In this document: piece by piece, positions 37,940 through 45,810 of the stretch
Layout: each line of letters opens with the position of its first letter
Numbering within the stretch: position 1 is the first letter of the stretch
DNA from: Thermogemmatispora tikiterensis
GTDB taxonomy: Bacteria; Chloroflexota; Ktedonobacteria; Ktedonobacterales; Ktedonobacteraceae
DNA length: 64,000 bases
Assembly (NCBI RefSeq): GCF_003268475.1
Contig: NZ_MCIF01000002.1
Span: 947,261 to 1,011,260 of the forward strand
Reading direction: 5' to 3'
Notes under the pieces: model-generated
Told to the model about the DNA's origin: nothing
Seen by the model: only the letters and a program-made list of their open reading frames with translations
Databases searched by the model: none
Position numbers and translations under genes: made by a program

Positions 37940-38187
37940 CTGTTCCTCCCTTCATCTGGAGGGCCTGACCACCACTCCCTCCCGCGTCCTGCCCCCTGCG
38001 GCGGACACGAGACGAGAGGTGGCAGGCCCTTTTTCTCCCCAACTTTGGCCACCCTTGCGTACCTCCCTCTCCTTGACTCCTAACTGTGGCTCCTCCTTCC
38101 CTCATGCCTACATTTGCCATCTCAAAATCGCCATTTAGATGTCGCTTTTAGAATGGTACCACGTCAAGCACTCTACTGTCAAGGGCA

Positions 38188-38202
38188 AGAATAGGTTATT
38201 CT
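38188..38202. promoter_or_regulatory. Short palindrome before XRE copy 4
   Basis: AGAATA, a 3-base spacer and TATTCT form a perfect inverted repeat ending 6 bases before the ATG at 38209. It would block initiation if bound by a regulator and is a candidate autoregulatory site. Confidence 0.4.
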
Positions 38203-38208
38203 CAAGCC

Positions 38209-38556
38209 ATGAAAGTCCGGCTACGGGTTAAGGAAGTAGCAAAAGCAAAGGGTCTTTCGATGACCAGGCTTCACACGAAGTCTGAGGTGGCTTACAACAC
38301 CATTCGCCGCATATTTCACGATCCATACGTCGAAGTCACGACTACCACACTGGCGAGGCTTGCTGAGGCGCTAAACGTCCGTGTCGAGGATTTAATCGAG
38401 ACAGTAGACGAGGAGGAGCCAGAGCCACCACAAAAGACCAGAAGTCGTGTGAAGGCCCAGGGCAAGCGGCAGCAAGTTCATTTGTCATCACCCTCTGACC
38501 TGATCAGCAGTGCAGAGCAGCGTGAGCAAACTGAAGGGGAATGCACCATACCCTGA
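38209..38556 (+). CDS. Small XRE/Cro-C1 type HTH regulator (copy 4)
   Basis: A 115-residue HTH protein: KVRLRVKEVAKAKGLSMTRLH, then AYNTIRRIFHDPYVEV and LARLAEALNVRVEDLIETV, followed by an acidic stretch EEEPEPP and a hydrophilic tail. It is the most diverged of the four tandem copies. No good ribosome binding site is seen, since the palindrome AGAATAGGTTATTCT occupies that place. The next gene downstream encodes a lipoprotein, 174 bases away. Confidence 0.82.
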   Translation: MKVRLRVKEVAKAKGLSMTRLHTKSEVAYNTIRRIFHDPYVEVTTTTLARLAEALNVRVEDLIETVDEEEPEPPQKTRSRVKAQGKRQQVHLSSPSDLISSAEQREQTEGECTIP

Positions 38557-38730
38557 TCTGACTTTTGGGGGAGGCAGCAAAAGAGGTAGGAGTAGAGCGT
38601 GGTTGACAGTAGCCGGCAGTGGTGCACTGATGCCCGCTGGCCGGCTCACTGGCTTTGTGGTTCCGGCGCTTGTGGATTGTAGATTGTGGATAGTAGATTG
38701 CAGTGTCAGAAAAAAGGAGTGTGTGCTTCG

Positions 38731-39264
38731 ATGCGTGGAAGACGTTTCCCTCGCAAGGCTGCTCTACTGCTGATGGTTGGTCTCTCTCTGCTCCTGCTGG
38801 CCGCCTGTGGTAGCAGCAAGCAAGTGGCGACCACGACCTCGGCCTGTTCGCTGATCACGACGGATGAGGCCCGTCAGGTACTGGGTGCCGCGGTACGGTC
38901 GCAGCCGCAGGAGGTAGTGAGCAAGCCGAAGAACGCCACGGTAAGTGAGTGTCTCTACACCTCGGCCTCGGACAGCCATGTAGCGCGGGCCTCGCTGGCG
39001 CTCTCGATCGCCGCCGATGCCGCCAGCGCCCAGCAGCTCTATAATCAGGCCAAGAGCGCGGCCCTGGACCTGAGCCGACAGACGGCGACGGTGAGCCTGG
39101 GCGACGCGGCCTTTCAGACGCAGCGCAGTTCATCTTTTGGGCAGGAGACGCTGCTGACGGTGCTCAAGGACAACACGGTGTTGGTGGTGGAGGCGCTCAG
39201 CCCGGGACATCGCCAGCTTGATCTTGAGCAGAGCCTGGCGCAGATCGCCCTTAACCGTCTCTAG
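38731..39264 (+). CDS. Small secreted lipoprotein (DUF3558-like)
   Basis: A 177-residue lipoprotein: basic start MRGRRFPRK, hydrophobic core LLLMVGLSLLLLAAC and lipobox with Cys26, so it is anchored to the outer face of the membrane. After that ACSLITTDEARQVLGA and the later SECLY and SLGDAAFQTQ segments recall the DUF3558-type actinobacterial lipoproteins, with a likely disulfide between the two remaining Cys. AAAAAGGAG stands before the ATG at 38731. Its function is unknown. It lies between the XRE array and a receptor-like kinase transcribed toward it. Confidence 0.82.
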   Translation: MRGRRFPRKAALLLMVGLSLLLLAACGSSKQVATTTSACSLITTDEARQVLGAAVRSQPQEVVSKPKNATVSECLYTSASDSHVARASLALSIAADAASAQQLYNQAKSAALDLSRQTATVSLGDAAFQTQRSSSFGQETLLTVLKDNTVLVVEALSPGHRQLDLEQSLAQIALNRL

Positions 39265-39444
39265 CGAGGGCCAGAGGGCAGGCGTGAGCTGAGGGGGCCT
39301 GAGCAGGCCAGGCCCGCCGGCGAGGCGCATAGATGAGGATAGAATGGCGCGGGTGCGCTCGCTCGCAGTGAGGCAGAGCGTGCCTGGCGCCTTTTTGGTG
39401 CTGGCCATCGTCTGCAGGGCCGGACAGGGAGGGAGGCGCTGCGC

Positions 39445-42027
39445 TCAGGGGCTGGCGGTGATGGTGATGCGCGTGGGATCGGTGGGCAGGGTGCTCTGGC
39501 CGAGGGCCAGGCTGAGGGTGACGTCGGCGACGCCCGGCTGACGGCGCAGGATGGTGCGGGCCTGTTCAGGATCACGGCCAGCGATGAGCTGTTTGAGGGC
39601 GTTGAGCTGGCTGGCGCTGAATTGATAGCGCCAGGTGCCGCTGGCCTGGACAGTGAGCACGGCGCTCTGATCGCCGGCGCGCGCGGCGCTGATCTGCGTC
39701 TGGATCGGCTGGGTTGGACGGTAGCCGCCGCCGTAGCTGCGGGCGACGTCGGCGTTGAGCAGGGCGGTGACGAGGGTGGTCACGCTATTGCGGTCGTAGA
39801 CGAGGCCGCTACAGGCGACAGTGACGCTGACGGTAACGCTGGCCGCCCGATCGCCAGCGCGGTGGTCGCTGCTGACCTGGGGAGCGCACTGCGGATCACC
39901 GACGCTCTCTTCGCTGGCGCTCTTGAGGCTGGCGAAGGCGGCGCGTGCGCTCTGAACGAGAGCCGGGGTGAGCGCCGACGCGGCGTTATCGATGTCGCTC
40001 TGCTGGACAAAGGTGTAGCTCTGCGGATCTTGCCCACCGGTGAAAGGCTGCAGATTCTTGACAGTAATAGTTTGATCGGACGTACAGCAGAATTGATTAA
40101 TCGCCAGCGCTTTAATATTACCTGCCGATCCAGAATCGACAGCATGAGCACTAACACTTATTTGCCCAAAGTTAGGAGGATTTCCAGCAGGTATTGAAAT
40201 ATCAGCGTCAATAGAAACTTTAACTCCATTAGAAGCAGTAATAGTAGTACCCTTGGGGACAGCTTGGGGAATAAATTTGCCATTATAAAACGTCAGTACG
40301 CCCTGGGCGCGCGTGCCAGGGGTAGAGGCGTGGCCGGAGGCGGAGACCTGGCGAGACTGCGATTGGGGCGGCGTTGAGAGCAGGCGAGCGGGAACCAGCA
40401 AGCGAGCCGGATCGGCCTGGGCGCCGACGCGAGCGCTCAGCGTATAAGTGCGCTGCAGCGTATGCGTCGCCGGGACAATCTGCACCCTGGCCGAGAGCAG
40501 CAGCCCTCGACTCAGTGGCAGCCCGCTCATCAGCAGCAGGGCGGCCAGCAGGATTGCCAGCGAGATCAGCGCCAGTTTTCCCAGGCCGCGCCTGCCCCAG
40601 CCCGTCAACCAGGCGAGCGGCGTTCTGCGGGGCGAAGCGGGCAGACCGGTTGTCCCTGCGTCCAGGGCGGCCAGCGCCCGTGTCTGCGCGCCTTCCTGGC
40701 TGGCTGGCCGGTCCGTCGGGCGAGGCGAGGGACGAGAGAGGCGAGCCAGTTCGATGATGCCGGGGCCGCTGGCCTGCACCGCTGATGAGACAAGCGCAGG
40801 ACCGGTCTGCCGTTCAGGGGTTCCCCGGCCAGCGCCAGAGGCAGGAGGTTGCAGAGTTGGCCCGTAGCCTGATGGGCCGGGTGGCGTCCAGCGCTCCCTG
40901 CTCCTCTCCGCAGGAGGCTCAGCCGGTCGCGAGGCAGCCGGCCATCTCCAGTCACTGCCCGGCGAGCCTCTCCCCAGACGCTCCCCATCATCCGCCGCGG
41001 CGAGCCGCGTCTGCAGGTCGGGCGTTCGTGCCCCTGCGGTATCCCAGAGCGGAGACTCGCAGTCCGCATCGTCTTCCGCCGGGCCGGCGCCGGTCTCATC
41101 GTCCAGCCCGGCCATCAGCCCCGTCTCGCCGAGATCCTGGCCGGGGCCGCCAAAGGGACGGAAGGCATGCAGCGCGCGCACAAAGCTCGGCACATCGGCA
41201 TAGCGGTCCGTGCGCTCCTTGGCCAGCCCGCGCAGGATCGCCGCCTCGATCGGGGCCGGCAGATGCGGATTATAGACCCGTGGCGGCTGTGGCTCCTCCT
41301 GCGTATGGCGATACATCAGCACCAGAGCATCGTGATCCTCAAAGACGCGGTGGCCGGTCGTCAGCTCATAGGCCAGGCAGGCCAGGGCATAGACATCGCT
41401 CTGGCGGGAGACCTGGCCGCGGAACTGCTCGGGGGCCATATAGGCGGGCGTGCCACTCACGCTGGCCTGTTCCAGACTGCGCGAGCCGAGCAAGAAAGCG
41501 ATCCCGAAATCGGCCAGCAGGGCCTCACCGTGGTCGGTGAAGAGGACATTTTCAGGCTTCAAATCGCGATGGATCACCCCGCGCTCATGGGCATAGTGGA
41601 GGGCCTTGCCGACCTGGGCCACAATGGCCAGGGCCTCCTCCAGCGGCAGCGGGCGACCCGAGGCGCGGCGCAGCCGGTCGCGCAGAGAGCCGCCGGCGGC
41701 GTAGAGCGTCACCAGATAGGGGAAACCCTCCTCATCGATGCCGGCATCGACCAGCGGCAGAATATGGGGATGGTGCAGTTCTTCCAGCAGGCGGGCCTCT
41801 TCGATAAAGCGAGCGCGAATCTCGGGAGAATCGAGAGGAGTGAACAGGCGTTTGAGGGCTACCGGGGGGCGCGACTGCAGGATCAGATGGCGGGCCAGAT
41901 AGACGGTACTGAAGCCACCACGCCCGAGGCGGCGTAGCAAGAGATAATTGCCGATGCGAGCGCTGGCAGCTTGCTGTCGTGTGATTTCCTGATGCCCGTC
42001 CTCGTCAGGCCCCTGATCGCGTGTCAT
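39445..42027 (-). CDS. Transmembrane Ser/Thr kinase with baseplate-J-like extracellular module
   Basis: An 860-residue single-pass kinase. The kinase domain (about 25-290) has GRGGFSTVYLA, VALKRL, VIHRDLKPEN, LADFGIA and GTPAYMAPEQFRGQ, very like the kinase at 29125-31614. A linker leads to a membrane helix near 480-500 (LALISLAILLAALLLMSGL). Outside are GVLTFYNGK, GTTITASNG, then GNIKALAIN, Cys647-Cys648 (QFCCTS), FTGGQDPQSYTFVQQ, DIDNAASAL and two more Cys around SDHRAGDRAASV. The part coding for residues about 580-660 is visibly AT-rich and uses codons unlike the rest of the gene. GGGGAGGGC followed by TTTCGTCT precedes the ATG, matching the leader of the paralogue at 31614. The lipoprotein gene converges on it. 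Confidence 0.9.
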   Translation of the reverse strand: MTRDQGPDEDGHQEITRQQAASARIGNYLLLRRLGRGGFSTVYLARHLILQSRPPVALKRLFTPLDSPEIRARFIEEARLLEELHHPHILPLVDAGIDEEGFPYLVTLYAAGGSLRDRLRRASGRPLPLEEALAIVAQVGKALHYAHERGVIHRDLKPENVLFTDHGEALLADFGIAFLLGSRSLEQASVSGTPAYMAPEQFRGQVSRQSDVYALACLAYELTTGHRVFEDHDALVLMYRHTQEEPQPPRVYNPHLPAPIEAAILRGLAKERTDRYADVPSFVRALHAFRPFGGPGQDLGETGLMAGLDDETGAGPAEDDADCESPLWDTAGARTPDLQTRLAAADDGERLGRGSPGSDWRWPAASRPAEPPAERSRERWTPPGPSGYGPTLQPPASGAGRGTPERQTGPALVSSAVQASGPGIIELARLSRPSPRPTDRPASQEGAQTRALAALDAGTTGLPASPRRTPLAWLTGWGRRGLGKLALISLAILLAALLLMSGLPLSRGLLLSARVQIVPATHTLQRTYTLSARVGAQADPARLLVPARLLSTPPQSQSRQVSASGHASTPGTRAQGVLTFYNGKFIPQAVPKGTTITASNGVKVSIDADISIPAGNPPNFGQISVSAHAVDSGSAGNIKALAINQFCCTSDQTITVKNLQPFTGGQDPQSYTFVQQSDIDNAASALTPALVQSARAAFASLKSASEESVGDPQCAPQVSSDHRAGDRAASVTVSVTVACSGLVYDRNSVTTLVTALLNADVARSYGGGYRPTQPIQTQISAARAGDQSAVLTVQASGTWRYQFSASQLNALKQLIAGRDPEQARTILRRQPGVADVTLSLALGQSTLPTDPTRITITASP

Positions 42028-43085
42028 AGACGAAAGCCCTCCCCGGCCTCGTATACGAGCACAGCCAGATAGATAGACAGAGATAGATAGAGAGACAGAG
42101 AGGCAGGCAGGCGCTGCCCGAGCGAAGCAGTTGGCTGGCGAACGAGAGGGGCAGAGCTTGGTTCGTCATCGTCTCCTGGTGGCTGCTGGCCGAGCTGCTC
42201 TGTTGTCGTTGCAGTTGCGCGAGCGTACAGGATGGAGCAGCCTGGAGCCTGGGCTGTTTGGCCAGGGCAAGGCCGTGCAGAGCCGTGTCGCGTCGTCTGG
42301 CCCAGTCCTGGTTATGGCCACGGGAGCGGCCAGGCGGTCAGGAGCGGACAACGATCCGCGCATGCGCCAGTCAGATCAGTCTTGCCTCTCACTTCTCACT
42401 ATCTTGTAGTATACCACGTACTTTCAGTATCCTCGTGCGGATCGTCCCCTCTGCTGAGGCCCCAATTTGGCATCTGAGAGGCTCGTTTCCCCTCCTCCTT
42501 CGCGTCCAGCATACATCGTCTTACGACCTTTCTCGAAACTCGTCTTCTGCAAACCGCAAGGGGCGAGTTTTGAAGAGGCAGCATGGCATTTTCGAGTATA
42601 CCACAGGCAGTAGCGCTGCGTCCAGAGGCCAATGCGGTCAGAATCCGACCGCATTTCTGGCCAGCCCTCGCCGAGTTTCGAATCAGCCTCTCAAAAAGGC
42701 CATATTCACGGCGGACTGCCTCACTCAGCGCTCCCCGCTCGCCATCGGCCCAGGCTGCCCACCGCGCCGGCCCGGTTTCACCATCAGCAGCGGCCCTCTA
42801 TCGACAAACATATATTTGGAGCATCACGTACAATATAAGTAATCCTTCTGGTTACTGGAAGGCTGCACCCACCGGCTCCGGCGGAGTGGGGGCTCCGCCG
42901 GAGAGGCCGGTGTGGGTGGTCGGCAGGGTTGCAAGCGCTCGCGCGCTGATCTTGTCGCCGCCGACGGCCCGATGGTCCTGGCCAGCCAGGCCGGAGGAGA
43001 GGAGCAGGAAGGACAAGGGGATGTACCTGCCCTGGTCACTGTTCCATGTGTTCGTCTGCCTCACCCGAGCAAAGGAGCCGCCCCA
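42028..43085. other. Gene-poor region of about 1 kb with simple repeats and two strong hairpins
   Basis: From 42066 to 42112 there is an AGATAG/AGACAG simple-sequence tract in the leader of the minus-strand kinase. AATGCGGTC (42631-42639) pairs with GACCGCATT (42647-42655), and CTCCGGCGGAG (42876-42886) pairs with CTCCGCCGGAG (42893-42903), the latter flanked by further complementary bases. No open frame here has a ribosome binding site or a recognisable domain. Confidence 0.5.
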
Positions 43086-43397
43086 ATGGCGACCTACCTG
43101 GAACGTCACGTAGCCATCGACAGGAGCCGCTTGCTGGACTATGCCCTGTCCTACGCGCGGCACGGCTGGCGCGTTGTTCCCCTTTACGAGCGCCTGCCCG
43201 ACGGGCGTTGTGCCTGCGAGCGTCCGAGCTGCAGCGTGCCGCACCCGCGTGTTCCCACGCTCGCCTGTGCCACCACAGATGAGGAAGAGATCCGCCGCTG
43301 GTGGCGCCTGGCTCCGCGGGCGGGCATTGGCGTCGTCATCACAGGCCGGGATGGCAGCGAGACCCTACTTCCCATTCCCGGCACCAGCGGGCCATAG
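43086..43397 (+). CDS. Truncated bifunctional primase/polymerase (prim-pol) N-terminal domain protein
   Basis: A 103-residue protein matching only the N-terminal part of the prim-pol fold: DYALSYARHGWRVVPLY, a Cys-rich CACERPSCSVPHPR, then ATTDEEEIRRWW and GIGVVITGRDG. In full prim-pols the TG motif is followed within about ten residues by the catalytic LDVD-type Asp pair; here the frame ends in LLPIPGTSGP without it. It therefore cannot polymerise DNA. It may be a remnant of a plasmid or phage replication gene, or a stand-alone adaptor. AAAGGAG lies 8 bases before the ATG, so translation looks intact. Confidence 0.7.
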   Translation: MATYLERHVAIDRSRLLDYALSYARHGWRVVPLYERLPDGRCACERPSCSVPHPRVPTLACATTDEEEIRRWWRLAPRAGIGVVITGRDGSETLLPIPGTSGP

Positions 43398-43817
43398 TCA
43401 GGCCCGCCCTGATACCCGGCCCTAAGCAAACGGGAGGGCCAGCAACCACAGCTCTACAGGCTGGGCAGGGACGCCCACCCTTTGCAGCGCGTTCCTGGCG
43501 AACGAACAACCTCCCGGCCTCCTCTCTTCGTTGCAGAGATCCCTGTCCTCGCTCAGAGGGCGGGGGTCTCTTTCTCTTTCTCTTTCATCGTCAGCCGCTC
43601 CGCCAGATCGCTTCCCCCTATTCCTCCCCTTGCCAGACGCGCTATCATCTGATCAAACGGGAAGCGCGCCCGGGCAGATCCACGCCCGCGGCACGTCCTC
43701 CCCTGCGCCGACTCGTGCCAGCCTCTCTTCAGCCACCTGCCTGGTCTGGCCCACCGCGCGCATCGAGGTCGAGTCGGCGGCCATCACAACCCTGACAGAT
43801 AGAGAGGAGCACCGCCC
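43398..43817. other. Intergenic region before the MutS-like gene
   Basis: No gene is supported. At 43533-43580 an imperfect hairpin (AGAGATCCCTG with CGGGGGTCTCT) is followed by a TTTCTCTTTCTCTTTC tract, a likely terminator for the prim-pol fragment. The promoter of the next gene is not evident. Confidence 0.4.
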
Positions 43818-45758
43818 ATGCATCCCGACAAAGCCGCTCGTCTGCGGGCACTGCAGCGACACGAGGAGCGCCTGCAGCGGCGCATCACGCACCTGGACGC
43901 GCGCAGCAATCGCTACTCATGGCTGCGCGTCCTCGTCTTCGCCGTTAGCCTGATCAGCGGCCTCGCCCTCGGCCTGGCCCTGCGCTGGTGGCTCGGCCTC
44001 CTCAGCGTCGCCCTCGGCCTGATCCTCTTCAGCGTCCTGGTCGCCCAACACCGGCGCCTCGAAAGCCACCTCAGCCGCCTGCGGCTCCTCTCGCGCCTGC
44101 TCCACGACCAGCAAGCGCGCCTGCTCGTCGACTGGCAAGCCATCGCCCCCCTCCCTGGTGGGCGTGACCTCTACGACAGCGATGCCACCCATCCCTTCGA
44201 CCTCGACCTCGACATCAGCGGGCCGCGCTCGCTGCACCGTCTCCTCAACACCGCCACCACCCGCGAGGGGGCCTTGCTCCTCAAGAGCTGGCTGCTAGAG
44301 GAAGCCCCCGACCTGGCCACCATCCAGCGCCGGCAAGCCCTGGTCGCCGAACTGACTCCCCTGCGTCTCTTCCGCAACCGGCTCCAGATCGAGGCCCACC
44401 TGGCCGGCGGAGCCAGTGGACTGGCGCGCGGCAGCCAGCTTCTGCGTCGGCTCCAGCAAGAGCCGCCCAAAGCCCGGCTCCGGCAGGACCTCACCTACAT
44501 GGGCAGCCTCAACCTGCTCACCCTGCTGCTGCTGGCCGGGCAGCTCACCCTCCATCTGCCGCCCTGGTGGCTCCTCAGCGCCGCCCTGAGCATCCTCTTC
44601 TTCCTCCTGCGGCGCGGCGACGCCGGCGACCTCTTCGACGAAACCTTTGAGCTACAGAGAGCCTGCGCCCAGCTCAGCGCCATCTTCGCCTACCTCGAAC
44701 GGCGCCACTTCCCACAGCAGCCCCTCGTACAGCAGCTCTGTTGCCCCTTCAGCCAGAGCGAGAGCAACCAGCTCAGTCCGTCCCAGGCCCTGCATCGTCT
44801 CTCGCTCCTGCTCAGCCTGGCCTCCTTCGGTCAGAACCTGCTCCTGACCCTGCTGCTCCACCTCGTCACGCCCTGGGAATTCCTCATTGCCCTGCGCCTC
44901 GAAGCCTGGAAAGCCCGCCTGCTCCGGCACCTGCCGCGCTGGCTAGAGACCTGGTTTGAGCTAGAGGCTCTCTGCTCCCTGGCCACCTTTGCCGACCTCA
45001 ACCCCGACTACCACCTGCCTGAGTTCATCCCGCCCGCCGAAGCCGGGACCCCGTTCCTCTACGAAGGCCAGGGGCTGGGCCATCCCCTGCTGCCGCCCGC
45101 CAGCAAAGTCGTCAACGACTTCACCCTGCGCCAGATCGGGAGCATCGCCATCATCACCGGCTCCAACATGGCAGGCAAAAGCACCTTCCTGCGCACCGTC
45201 GGCATGAACCTGGTCCTGGCCAACGCCGGCGCCCCCGTCGACGCCATCCGCCTGCGCCTGACGCCCCTGCGCCTCTTCGCCTGCATCCGCATCAGCGACG
45301 CCCTGACCGAAGGCGCCTCCTATTTCTACGCCGAGGTGCGGCGCCTGCGCGCCCTGCTGGACACAGCCGAACGTCCGTCTTCAGCGCCGCTGCTCTTCCT
45401 GATCGACGAAATTTTCCGCGGCACCAACAACCGCGAGCGGCGCCTCGGCAGCCGGGCCTACCTGCGCGCCCTCGCCACCACGGGCCGGCGCTGCGCTGGC
45501 CTGGTGGCCACCCATGACCTCGACCTGACGCAGCTCGCTGAAGAAATAGCGGGAATCAACAACTATCACTTTCGCGAGGAAGTGCGTGATGGAGAGATGA
45601 TCTTTGACTACCGCCTGCGGCCCGGCCCCTGTCCCACCACCAACGCCCTCAAGATCATGCGCCTGCTCGGGCTGCCAGTACCAGAGACGGAGAGCGACCA
45701 GGACGACGGCGAGCAGGCAGCCACCCGGCGATCCGCCGACAAAAGCGAGGCCTCCTGA
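43818..45758 (+). CDS. Membrane-anchored MutS-like ATPase
   Basis: A 646-residue protein with the MutS C-terminal ATPase but not the mismatch-recognition domain. Walker A is GSNMAGKST (448-456), Walker B is LIDEIFRGTNNRER with Asp530 and Glu531, followed by the ATHD.DL switch. The N-terminus has a coiled, Arg-rich segment, then two close membrane helices (about 35-80: VLVFAVSLISGLALGL and LLSVALGLILFSVLV), and two more hydrophobic segments lie in the lever region (about 235-265 and 335-360). This layout matches the MutS-like proteins of unknown role found across bacteria, distinct from MutS1 and from MutS2 (no Smr domain). GAGAGGAG precedes the ATG. It converges on the STAND gene. A role in membrane-linked DNA processing is possible but unproven. 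Confidence 0.87.
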   Translation: MHPDKAARLRALQRHEERLQRRITHLDARSNRYSWLRVLVFAVSLISGLALGLALRWWLGLLSVALGLILFSVLVAQHRRLESHLSRLRLLSRLLHDQQARLLVDWQAIAPLPGGRDLYDSDATHPFDLDLDISGPRSLHRLLNTATTREGALLLKSWLLEEAPDLATIQRRQALVAELTPLRLFRNRLQIEAHLAGGASGLARGSQLLRRLQQEPPKARLRQDLTYMGSLNLLTLLLLAGQLTLHLPPWWLLSAALSILFFLLRRGDAGDLFDETFELQRACAQLSAIFAYLERRHFPQQPLVQQLCCPFSQSESNQLSPSQALHRLSLLLSLASFGQNLLLTLLLHLVTPWEFLIALRLEAWKARLLRHLPRWLETWFELEALCSLATFADLNPDYHLPEFIPPAEAGTPFLYEGQGLGHPLLPPASKVVNDFTLRQIGSIAIITGSNMAGKSTFLRTVGMNLVLANAGAPVDAIRLRLTPLRLFACIRISDALTEGASYFYAEVRRLRALLDTAERPSSAPLLFLIDEIFRGTNNRERRLGSRAYLRALATTGRRCAGLVATHDLDLTQLAEEIAGINNYHFREEVRDGEMIFDYRLRPGPCPTTNALKIMRLLGLPVPETESDQDDGEQAATRRSADKSEAS

Positions 45759-45810
45759 GCTGAAACAAGCATCCATGCAGGGGCCGCGCTGCCTCGCCGT
45801 GTCCGCGCGC

